From contig NC_084673.1 of assembly GCF_028389875.1 (NCBI RefSeq), forward strand, positions 16,343,501-16,407,500: a DNA stretch of 64,000 bases. The letters are read 5' to 3'. Below the pieces are notes generated by a model. It was not told the DNA's origin. It saw only the letters and a list, made by a program, of their open reading frames with translations, and ran no database searches. The translations under genes and the position numbers were made by a program. This document shows, piece by piece, positions 35,915 through 46,400 of this stretch (position 1 is the stretch's first letter; every line of letters begins with the position of its first letter). This DNA is from Rhea pennata (Eukaryota; Chordata; Aves; Rheiformes; Rheidae).

Positions 35915-35959
<45 letters not shown>

Positions 35960-38900
35960 ATGTCTAGCTGTGTGGTAAGTAACGCAAAGTCCAGACTAGC
36001 TCCCTAATGGACCAGAGTTGTGATCTCATTCTGAAGATATTTCTGTATGTATACCTTAAAATGTTTGACTGTTATGTCTTTGTATCATATTTGGCTTGTT
36101 TACTTACCAGGAGCTTAAGATGCTATTAAAATTTTAAAGACTGTCAAGGATCTGAAGTTTAATCACTGTCAACTGCATTTCCTAATAGAAATAAACTAAG
36201 GCTTGATGAGCCTGAATCTTGCTGCAGTATGAGTAATAAATGAAGGTCTTGGCTTAGACTAGACAAAAATCTTAAAGGTTTTGCTGGGATTAGCAGTGAG
36301 GAAGGAACTTAGTTTGTAAAGTTTGTTAGATTTAGCAAAGATCCCTATGTGATTCTTTACTATATGCCTAAGAGTACATTCTCATATCATTATATTTAAA
36401 ACTTTGCTGCTAGCTAATACTAGGTGCTTTCTGCTGAAGGAGCACAGTGAGCTTATTCCAACATTTTTGCTCTGGTCATCTATCTTTTGTTCCTGCTTGT
36501 TTTTTCCTGCTGTTTGTGCTGGGTTTGCATGAAGATCTCTTTATCCTGGTTTCATTAGAAATAATAGATATGCCAGCCACTACGATGATTCTTACTCAAC
36601 TCTACAGTGACCTCAGTTTACTGGAATTACAGAGTAGCGTTGTCTCTTTTTTTTTAACGAGGACCATAGTTAAGCATAGGATGAAAGGTAATCTGAGCAC
36701 AAACATCCTAAATGTACAAAACTTCCACCTATTCAAGTTTCTCTAAATGAGTATAGAGGTAGAAGAGAAATCACCTCCATCTAGGTTTGTGAGGAATCTT
36801 TTCTCTGTGGATTGCTGTTTCTTTTATGAATTTGCATTTTAATCTCCCATTTCTGGTTTACTTGGTAGACGACCTGTTTTTGAAGGCACAGCTCTGACAC
36901 GAAGTAGGCTGCCAAGTGTCCAGGACTTTAAGTGGAGAGTGGATGTGGCGATATCCACAAGGTAAAGAAAGGAGTCTTGCATGACCACAGAAAAGACTTT
37001 TCCAATGTTAAACTGACTTGTGCTGCTTAAAATGTTAATAGTGTTAAAATCCATCTTGCCATTAGGATTTTGCGTGCAACATTAAATGGTAAGACACAGA
37101 GGGAATTTTTAAAACTGTGTGGAGGTCAGCTAAATGCAGAAAGTTGCTGCTGTTGCACATATTTGTCAACTGCTGTCTCCATCTTCTGCTGATACATTTT
37201 TATGCCCCTTGTTTGCTTTGATCTCTAAAACCTCTGCTTGAACATCTCACTCAAATTCTGAGTCCCTCTTTCAACAGTTTAAAACTTGATGGGCTGAGAC
37301 AACTCAGCCAGGCCTCAGATGATGGAAGCAATTAGATGGGTTGAACCTCAGCCAGCCAGCCAAGCTTTTGGTTTCACTGGGGGAGGGAAATAATCTATTT
37401 AGATTTTCCAATAGGCTATCATTTGTATATTGCACATGAGTTAACAAAAATGACTTCATGAACCTTAGTCTGCTGTAGTCTCTTAAAAAAAGAAGGGGGG
37501 GGGCTTCAGAAGAGCACCCTTACATTGCCATACTCATGCACTTATCATTGATCTACCTCCTAGTTTCTTTCATAAAACAGGAATAAAGGCCTCTGACCAT
37601 CCTGCCTGTCTCTGCAGCTTCTTGCTCCTCTTGTCCTCTGAGCAAGTTCTTGCCATCTGCCACAGCAGAGACAGCTAGGAGATGGATCTTTGGCTACAGC
37701 CATAAAGAAATAGAAGCCTGTTATCTGTGCAGTTTCTGGTCTTTGTCTAGGTCTAACCAAGACTGACCAGAATGAAAGAAATTGGAAGATGATCCAATCT
37801 GTGTCAGTACGTTTAACTGTTAGCATAGGTGAGTAGTTATTGTATTCCTGAATAACTGGACAAAAGAGAAGGTATAGTTTCCTCATTGTTACAGCTGAGA
37901 CACCCATTGTGATTGGGGATAGTCTGCCTGAAATCAAGCAAAAAGCTTCTAAGTGAAAATTGTGATGGCTACAAGCTCAGCTGACTCACAGATAAGCGGT
38001 GCTATAAATGCCACACAAAAAAATCTTTACCTGTAAGAGAGCAAAATGTACAGATAAATGCCCTTAGGCACAATGCCTGCAAGCTGCAAGCAAATCCTAT
38101 GATTCACTTTCCAAACAACACAGGAATAGTGCATTTTCCTTTTCTGTTTTCCTTCCTCTTACACTCCTTTCCAACCAGCCTCCCTCTGGGAATTCTTGTT
38201 TATCATCCAGCAGCAGCCTCTGAGAAGAGGTATGGCTTCCAGCTCTAATGCCTGTCAGTACCTGAGCAGGCTTTGGCAGCATCCGTTGATGGAAGCTGCA
38301 CAAGAATGACTCATTTCCCCTCTTTGGGTCATCAAATAAAATAGCAATGTACAAATTTAGGATGAAGTCTGGAAGAGCTTTATTCCCCAGCTGAGATGGC
38401 AATTGAGAGCATGAAGGGATGGGAAGGGTTAAAGCAATAGGGAAAACTGCACAAGAAAAGAGCATACATTATTTTTACTGGTGGTAGTACTTGGTCAGCT
38501 CTCACTCCTACCACAGTTCCACTAAATTGATTGTTATCTAAAATGTAAATATTCTTAAGACTGCAATTATTAAACAATAAAGAATTCTTTTTAGTGTCAG
38601 TACTGAAGTAAATTGGACAGGACTTCTGTGTTCCTGAGTCTCCTATTCAGCCAGATATGACTGTATAATTGAAATTATTCATATGTTCTGTGTAAAGCCT
38701 ACATGAACATCTTAAATTTTTAATGCATAATGCTGTACTGATCACACTGCCAATGTATGTTGTTATACTAATAATGTAACTAATTTCAGTTCATTGGCCC
38801 GTGCACTTCAACCATCCATTTTAATGCTACTGAAGCTTTCAGATGGGACAGCTCATCGTTTTGAAGTAAGTCTGATTGCTCTAATAAATAAAAGAAACCA

Positions 38901-41900
38901 CTTGATGTTCTTTTTAGAAAGTTGAATTACTATATAAAATGTTAAAGCTTTTGTAAACAATGAATTATCATTGGTTAGTTCGCTTTGGAATCCTCCAAGT
39001 TCAGTGTAGCCACACACAATATATAACCAAATAACAACCAAAATAATTTCTTATCTTGTTCCTAGGCATGCTTTGCTGAAACCTCATTTGTTAGAAGAAT
39101 ACTAATCAATGTTCCATAATACCTGATTTGATTAAATCTTAGTTTTGTTATCAACTTTAACCTTAAGACCTGATGATGGTATTTGATAGCAGAAAAATTA
39201 CCAGGGTATTTTATATAATGTATGATGCACTACTAAACCTCCTATCTGACAACATTCTCTTCTGTGGCAGAAGTAGTTTTTTGTTTTGTTTTTGTTTTGT
39301 TTTTCTCAGTATAGACCTTGCTGGTAGAAAGGAAGTAAAACACCTCTGTGCTTTTTACCTCAAAATTAGTCAGTGGCAGTATTTATGACACTGTACATAA
39401 TGGCTTGCCAGAAAATGGCATAAACTCATCCATATTTTTAACCTTTGAGAAGGAATGCCATTTGTTCTATAAATAAATGGTGGTGCATACAGGAATTCAG
39501 TGCACAACAGGCATTACATTTGGAGTCTAAAGATTTTTGGCTTCAGTTCATAAATTAGTGGTAGTCTGGAGGAAACACCAAAGGGCTGTGGGCTGAAAGA
39601 AGTGGAATGACTTTACTGTTACAATGTTTCACAAGAAGACAGCTGTTAAGGAAGGCATAATTTCTGTGCTACATTGCAAAATGGTTAGGGCATCATTTCA
39701 CAGAAGATCAAATTCTCTTCTGCGTGAAGGAAGGGTCCAGTGCTAAGCAGCACTTAAGTCCTGTTTAAGGGCTTCCATGGAACTTAAATGGTGCCATGGA
39801 TATCAAATTAACCCTTTACAGCACAGTGAGTTTCACTTACGAAAATAAAAACTACCCTATCTGCTTTATTGCTTTGATCTGGGACTTTGTTTCCTGGTGT
39901 GTAATGTCAACTCTTGGTCTTGGTTGGGTGGTTGTTAACTTTTAAGTCTGTGAAGAAAGGATCCTTTGCTGGAGCTACTCTGCAGCAGCAATGTGTTGCT
40001 GAGCCTGGCCAGTGCTTGCAGAATTGTAGATATCTGCCAAGCCATGTGGCACACTCTTAGATTAGCTCTTTGCTGCCGCTTAGGCCTAGATACCAAAGAT
40101 CTGGCTGTAAACAGGATTTCTGTACCCAGTCAGCGTACGTCCTACAGTTACTACCTCTTTAGGATAAATCTGTTTTAGTTCAAAGTATCATATGCAAACA
40201 ACCATAGTCTTCATCTCTGTAGTTTCCTTTCATTCAGATACGTACAGAATGTTCTGTTAATTAACAGAGCTAATGTGAAATTGTAAATCCAGAAGATAAT
40301 TGTTATGAGCAGTTTTAAAATGTCTGTGTTACATAGAGAACTTGCGCTGTTCTATCTTTTTTATTATAGTGAGTTTACTGACAATGAAGATCTTAAAAGA
40401 GCAATAGGTATTGCAGCATCTTGAGTTTTGTAGCATATATGTCATAAGGGAAAAGAACGTGATGCTTCTTTGACTTTTTATGCGTTTCTGATCCATATGG
40501 AAATTGCAAATCAGATGGTGGATTACTCTCACATAACTGATATCTCTGCCACATTTGGCAGAAGCATGGTAGGAGACTGTCAACAGAACTGTGTCTTCAG
40601 GGTAGACAAAAGCAGAGTAAAGTAGCCTGTGCTCTGCAGAACAGCATGGACCAGCTAGACTGCAGTGGGTACCCATGCCAGCACATGCATTTGTGCACTG
40701 CACTACTCTATCTGTGCCTGTGCTCACATGTGCTCTCAGATTTTAACGGCACTAAGTAGGCTGTTCCATCCATTTGGCTTCTCAGGCTTGCAGTGGTAAA
40801 GGAAAGTCCATTAATCTTCTGCCTCCCCCCCCCCTTCACTCCAGTTGAGTCTCTTCCAAGTGAAATAATGACTATGGGTACAATTTTTGCATGATCCACA
40901 GAGAACAGACTGTTTATTTCTGCAACCTGACCATATCTCAACCTTTGAGAAAGCTGATGATCTTTGCTTTGCAATTTGTGCATGAATAAATGCCTGCTAT
41001 CCACTTGTCCAGTTACTTTCCTAGCATTTACAACTGAGTTGCAGCAACATCATTTTTCCTACCTAAAGCTCATCTTCTCTTTAGCCTCACATCTTCACAT
41101 TAGCCTCTTAATCCAACCTTTTACTGAGACTGAGAAGCCCTTTACTAACAAAATGAGCTTCCTCATGAAAGAATTCCTGGTGCTCTTATCTCAGGTAGCT
41201 ATGGCAGCTATGTGGAGTAGTGCCTGTTCCCTTTGCTCCTGAGGTTGCTAATAAGTCTCTTCCTTGATAGTCTCCCTCTTGCTTTGATTTTTTTTTCCCT
41301 CCTGTGAGTTTGGACAAGCAGTATGTCTAGGATTTGTCTGAGATTTCTGTAGCCTCCATGATGCTCCAGAGTATCTTTGTCTCTCCTTCCAATCCAAGAC
41401 ACTCTTCCTTTACCATAGCAGCCATTGTTTTACATTCCAGAGGAATTCCTTCCTTGCATCAGACAACATAGAAAATGCAGTGTGTAATCCAGTAGAATTG
41501 TTCCATACCTGATGGTACAGTATTAAGCACAGAAAACTTGCCTTCAACATGCAGACAGACCACCTCTGAAACACATTTATTTACTGCTTCTGTTCACCCA
41601 GTCACTTTTTTTTTTTTTTTTGGTAGCTGTTGTTTAACAGCTACTCTAATAGGAGTTTTTTTAAGAACTTCAGGAAGGAAAGCTGGTCAAAGACAGGGTA
41701 GTTAGGAGCTTCCCTCTGTACAAACAAGTCTTCCTCCCTCAGCTTGTTCAGAGTTTAACAACCCAGTTATGGAACCTGCAGTGGTTCCCTACTTAGAAAG
41801 CAGAGCTGTGGACTGCATATTTTTTTTTAAAAAAAACTCCTGTTTGCCCTGCAACAGAGGTGTAGGCAAACAAACTGAACATAACTTACATGAAACTTGA

Positions 41901-43046
41901 AACAACTTCGGAGCTTTTTAAAAGTCAGGAAAAATAAAAGGTTTTGTGGAGGTCATAGCAGCTCCAGTTTATGAAATTGTAAAGGAACTCTTTTCCTAAC
42001 TTACAGTAAAACAAATTTAAAATGACCCAATGTAAATGAGCAGCTTGTAAGCAATAGCACAGTTTTATATGCTCTCCTAACTGACTATTATAGTGTGAAC
42101 CTCAAGTTCTCAAACTTCATTCTCTTCCTGGTCATTTAAAAACTCCTGTCCTGTAGAATGATACAGTTTTTCCTTTTTTGGTCAGACAGTGAAAACTCGT
42201 TACTCTTACACTATTAGAAGTATCACTGAGTTTCATATTTTTCTCTAGCAAGCATCACTGCTAGCTTTAAAAAGCTGCAGTGGTACTCAGCACCACACTT
42301 TGCACAGGACTTTCCTGTCATTTCATTCTTTGTTGTTCACTAGTTTGGGGAGCTTGCTCTCTTGCTTCTCCTGTGCTGTATTGCTTATGAAAGATGCTTT
42401 TGTGCATTTTGGTATGTTCTCTAGAGCAATTAGATCACTAGCATGTATCTCCCATTTTCTGCAATATAAATCCTCTTGAAAAAATTGTAACTTGCCTCTT
42501 GCCCTCTATTCTTGCTTTTATTGCATGACCACACACTTTCAAAGGAAAAGTCATAGAAAATCTTTTTAGCTCTTTCAACAAATGATTCTCCCTTTCTTTG
42601 TCCATTCTTTTTAGCTACCTTTTTGTGGTGCTTTCAAACTTGTGGCCTGTTGAAGATGTGAGAGGGTTTGGTTTTACAGTGTACAGATGTAACTCCTTGG
42701 GAACATTGTTTCAGTATTGATAGAATTAATCTTTTTCCTACTCTCCTCCTCTTCCCACCCCAGTGGGCAAAGATGGTTTAGTTGAATTAACTGAATTTCC
42801 TTTACTCAAGTTTTTTGTCCGGAGTCTAAAAAATTTTCATTCTGAGCGAGATTGGGCTGACACTGTGGGATGTTCCCTCTCCATAGGTATACCTTAAGCA
42901 AAATTTCTAACATCCTTCATGTTTTCTAAAATCTTCTATTTCAGGTGCCTGTTGCAAAGTTTCAAGAACTGAGATACAACGTTGCCCTTATACTGAAAGA
43001 AATGAATGATTTGGAAAAAAGAAGCATACTGAAGATCCAAGACTGA
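23639..43046 (+). CDS. COMMD5: COMM domain-containing protein 5 (COMMD5), exon 6 apparently frameshifted
   Basis: Seven exons joined by GT-AG introns with consistent phases match COMMD5 (HCaRG) throughout, about 220 codons against 224 in human. Landmarks are SGFLGARVPAEVEAMAR in exon 1, the helical N-terminal domain in exons 1-4, and the COMM domain from about residue 150 (DFKWRVDVAIS) to the end (FQELRYNVALILKEM). COMMD proteins form a ring in the Commander complex with CCDC22 and CCDC93, acting in endosomal recycling of membrane proteins and reported in NF-kB control. In the window, exon 6 has 75 bases where homology and downstream phase require 76. A T is missing in the T-run at 38820-38822, giving TAA at 38822-38824 after residue 172, so most of the COMM domain would be lost. 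Everything else is intact, so an assembly error, a rare allele or recent loss are all possible. Introns of 3.5 kb (1), 1.0 kb (2), 4.1 kb (3), 4.2 kb (4), 1.8 kb (5) and 4.1 kb (6) hold only simple repeats. Confidence 0.93.
27300..27460 (+). CDS. COMMD5: COMMD5 coding exon 2
   Basis: Completes Val51 and encodes 52-104, with NLSEEQLAFLISGMYTLLQE as the recognisable core of the helical N-terminal domain. The acceptor is TTTGCAG and the donor a consensus GTAAGT. Confidence 0.95.
27903..27927. repeat. Perfect 10-bp inverted repeat in COMMD5 intron 2
   Basis: Arms ATCTTACGGG and CCCGTAAGAT are separated by CAGAA. A CpG-containing perfect hairpin stands out in this A/T-rich intron. Confidence 0.85.
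28490..28518 (+). CDS. COMMD5: COMMD5 coding exon 3 (29-nt microexon)
   Basis: Encodes VFKEDLKEL (105-113) and two bases of Arg114. The acceptor TCTATCTAG follows a T-run and the donor is GTATGC. It aligns with the human segment preceding the IPQD motif. Skipping it would shift the frame. Confidence 0.9.
29561..29590. repeat. (TTTG)n microsatellite
   Basis: Short run of TTTG units in COMMD5 intron 3. Confidence 0.85.
31253..31299. repeat. 24-bp tandem duplication with internal hairpin
   Basis: Two near-perfect 24-bp copies in COMMD5 intron 3. Each contains the inverted arms AAGTAT and ATACTT around AGTG. Confidence 0.85.
32586..32636 (+). CDS. COMMD5: COMMD5 coding exon 4
   Basis: 51 nt: completes Arg114, encodes IPEDFIVDFSSIVFGN (115-130), then two bases of Arg131. 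The acceptor is TTTAAG and the donor GTTAGT. Confidence 0.93.
35918..35958. repeat. poly(A) tract of 41
   Basis: An uninterrupted run of A in COMMD5 intron 4. I could not match the upstream sequence to a gene or SINE and saw no clear target-site duplication, so a retrocopy origin is unproven. Confidence 0.9.
36869..36961 (+). CDS. COMMD5: COMMD5 coding exon 5
   Basis: Completes Arg131 and encodes 132-161, entering the COMM domain with the conserved Trp in DFKWRVDVAIST. The acceptor is CTTGGTAG and the donor GTAAAG. Confidence 0.95.
38791..38865 (+). pseudogene. COMMD5: COMMD5 exon 6 with apparent 1-bp deletion
   Basis: The frame entering from exon 5 reads SLARALQPSI and then TAA at 38822-38824. 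The next frame resumes homology at once (LMLLKLSDGTAHRFE) up to a consensus GTAAGT donor. The expected Ile-Leu codons need four T's but three are present at 38820-38822. Both splice sites are normal (TAATTTCAG acceptor). Confidence 0.8.
42945..43046 (+). CDS. COMMD5: COMMD5 coding exon 7 with stop
   Basis: Thirty-three codons plus TGA, phase 0, encoding the end of the COMM domain (VPVAKFQELRYNVALILKEM) and finishing SILKIQD. The acceptor is CTATTTCAG. This frame is reached only if exon 6 has 76 bases. Confidence 0.94.
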   Translation: MPVAKFQELRYNVALILKEMNDLEKRSILKIQD

Positions 43047-43441
43047 ACACTTCGAAAATGGGAGGTTACAGATTTGAAACCCTCAGCAAGGTTTGTGAAC
43101 GGTAAAGCAGACTGGCAAAAAGGTGCTGTTTCTAAATTGCAGTGTAGCATTTATGATGTCTGCTGTAAATATTTTTTTCAATTCAACTGTTAAAAGCACC
43201 AGCTCTTTTCTTAAGACTTGGGAAAAACAAGAAATATATTGATGAAAAACTATAATCCTGTTTGTGAGCATTTTTGCATGATTCATCAAAACATTTTTTA
43301 AATAACTGTCTTAATAGATGTAAGAGCCATTTCTTCCTGATTATGATTCATCACTCTAATTATTTTCAAAAGCCTGCTACCGGAAACTCCATCAATGTGT
43401 ATCATAAGAAAGCTCTGCAGTGTCTCAAAAAAAATAATAAT

Positions 43442-43456
43442 AATAAATAAAATAAA
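43442..43456 (+). terminator. COMMD5: Candidate COMMD5 poly(A) signals
   Basis: Three overlapping AATAAA hexamers (43442, 43446, 43451), about 400 bases after the stop codon, would give a compact 3'UTR. Later signals cannot be excluded. Confidence 0.45.
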
Positions 43457-46400
43457 TCCTCCATTCTAGTATGACAAATGTGAAATTGATTGAGTTTTGC
43501 ATAAGCAAAATTGCTGTCTGGCTTCTCCGTAAGTGACTGAGGTACATATACATTTTTTTAATGGTAATTTTGAAGGAAACCAGAGGCACATTAAGAAATA
43601 TGGATTGAGCTTTCAGAACCAATTCTATGGAATTGCAGAAGTGGAAAGGTGTAATCTAAACCTTGCTCTGGTTGATCGGAATGGGCTAAAAAGCAGTAAT
43701 CTCTTAGATCTAAGTGCCTGCCTCTTGTTTCACATATTTCCTATGTCTGATGTGAACTGAATCATCTGACTCTATTACAGGGCAGAAGCCTCTGGCACTG
43801 AGCTGATAGCAAACAGCAGGAGCAGTAACCTTGTAGACCACTGCAGCTATATACTCATTAATAGTGCAAGTCAGATCCCAAGATGAAGAGGTTGCATACA
43901 GCCACTGGGATGGAAGTAACAGGTATGAGAATGTCCAAGCTCTCAGGTCAAGAAAACAGTTAAGCATGGGCTGAAGCTCCTTTGCCTGTGAGTAAAGCTC
44001 AGAAGCACTTGCTTAACTTGAAGCATATGTTCTAAGTCCTACTAAAACTCAGAGGGACCACAAGTATATCCCTAAGGGCTTTGCCAAGAAAGGATGGATT
44101 CCTAATTCAGTGCCTGAATGAGTTCCCTGCCCCCATCCCCACCCCCCAGCAGCAGAGATATGGAGACTAAGCAACAGCACAAAGACAACGTGGCACATAG
44201 GCCCTAGAACTTGTGCACAACTAGTGCATGCAGCACTGTTGTTCTTAAGCAGTAGCTTATTGTAGCTGCATGCTGGGTTTCTGCCTCAGTGGTAGTACCA
44301 CCTGTATTTCTCTTTCATTTTTTGATTGCAGAACTCTCCTTTATTCACCTCACTCCCCATAAAATACTACTGAAATTACTGTGGATTTGAGAGGCCTTTT
44401 ACACTTTTACAGGTGTTTATGTGGGAGGGGATGACTTGGCTCTTGGATTTTAAGAATCACAACAGGCATAAAAAGACTTTAGTGTGATGTTGGACTTCAG
44501 TGTGAGTTTCTGTTGGAATGAATCAAGGTATCTGAAGAATTCAGAGTAACATTACTGAGAAGGCAGTATAGCAAGGGCAGTATTGAGAACATACTGTCTC
44601 TTTCTTGAAAAGAAAGACCTGATCAGTCCAAACCTAGTAAGGACTAAATGTCCCTACTAGCTTCACTAGGTGGATGGGTAGGAAGCTTATTGTCCTTTGA
44701 ATAGCCATGATTTAGAAGAAGATAGCTGGCTTCATAGTGTTTCTGTATCTCCAGTATGATTTCAGTTGTCACTTTTGTGCCTTCTCGATACTGCTGGAGA
44801 CTTCTGAAAAGTTTAGGTATTGGCTAGAAAACAGTGTTTGATGGTAAAATGATACATATTGCTGCTTCTAAGCCATATTACAATTTTACCAAGAATGCTT
44901 AAAATGCTAGGCCTTCTTTCCCCTGTTAAAATACACGAATTGGGTAGGAACCAATAGTAGGGAGCAGTCTCTCTCAAGGATCTCTGCAACCAAAGTAATG
45001 ATACTTATTTTTTATTTTACTTGAAAATCATTAAGGACTCACTGCACAGCATGCCTACAGGTTAATAAATATGTTTCTAAACCTGTTTATTGAATGGTAA
45101 TTTCTGTCCCAGGGTAGTATTAACATAGGTAAAGCCATGGGCTGTTCAAAAAACAAGTTGTGGGTAGAACCAAGCAGAAAACATCAGACTTGAAGAATTC
45201 TTATCCTTTTCCTGTAATACTGTAGAGCAGTTCCTTTTAGATCTAGTTTCTTCTAATTACTGTTTTATCTGGTGCTAGATCAGTGGGTCACAGTTCAGTG
45301 TTCAAACAGCCAAATAGCTGAGGTGTCCAGAAAAACCTTTCAAATCTGTGTGACAATTTGGCCTGTAGTTTTAAATCTATCAGCCAGGATTTTGAACAGT
45401 TATGAAGCTGGATTTTCCATTTGTTGTCTTAATAGGCCACCTCCAGGCTTGGCCCATACTGTATCTTAACTACTGTATTCAGATCATACCATAGCAAATA
45501 AAAAGGAGTTAGGTCCTGTAACATGGCTTCAGCTGGACTGTACATTACATTAATTTGATTTTTTTCATGAAGTTTGTTCATCATCTTACTGGAATTGTAT
45601 TATCACAAACTGTGAACAAAATATTATGTTCTTATATTCCCTGTTATTGCCTATCCCTTCTGAATGTTTAGATTTATGTGGCTTTGAACTGAAAAGATAT
45701 CTCAACTGAGACCATTAGTTAAGTCTTTTAAGACAAACTAAAAACCATATGGGCATAAAATGACCTCTAACATTGCTAAAGACATTTACAAAGTATTTTC
45801 TACTGGTCAAAATAAAATAATCCATAAATACTTCTATCATCTATGCAAAATATATTCATTCCATGGATATCCTAACAGCAATCACCCATGTTCTACAGAA
45901 ATGGAAAGGCTTCCGAACTGTTTTCCTCCTGTTCCTTAGTCTAAAGTCTGTATTGTCATACATTAAGTTTACTGTAATTGGAAGTTACTATGCACACTGA
46001 AGGGTACAAAAACCTTTAGCACTTTCATTATTTTGTACTTAAAGAAGCAGTTAATTTGGGGTTTGTTTTTGGCAGAATAGCTTTTTAGTAAAAACAATTC
46101 AGTTGTCATCAAAATGGCTATTGGGAATTTCTTGATTTTTTGACAAAATATATATGTTCAAGTTATTGTTAGCTTTCTAAGAATTGCATGGTGAATTATG
46201 TATTAATTGTTGTTCAGCACAAACATTTTCTTGCTTCCAAGTCAAAAATTCAATGTGGAATGCGAATTATGGAATATTTTAACTTCCAATATAGAACAAA
46301 AATAACCACCTCAAAATCTGGGTATGTCTGAAGAGAACTTATTTTATCCAAATTACCTGAGGTTTAGTTACGCCTCAGGGACACACTCTGAATTCCCCTT

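Noticed and set aside
35400-35958. Processed retrocopy ending in poly(A)41
   Set aside because: No recognisable gene or SINE upstream and no clear target-site duplication; only the A-run is supported.
38791-38865. COMMD5 as an old processed or decayed pseudogene
   Set aside because: Introns, splice sites, promoter and all other exons are intact with strong conservation; only one base is affected, so an old pseudogene is unlikely.
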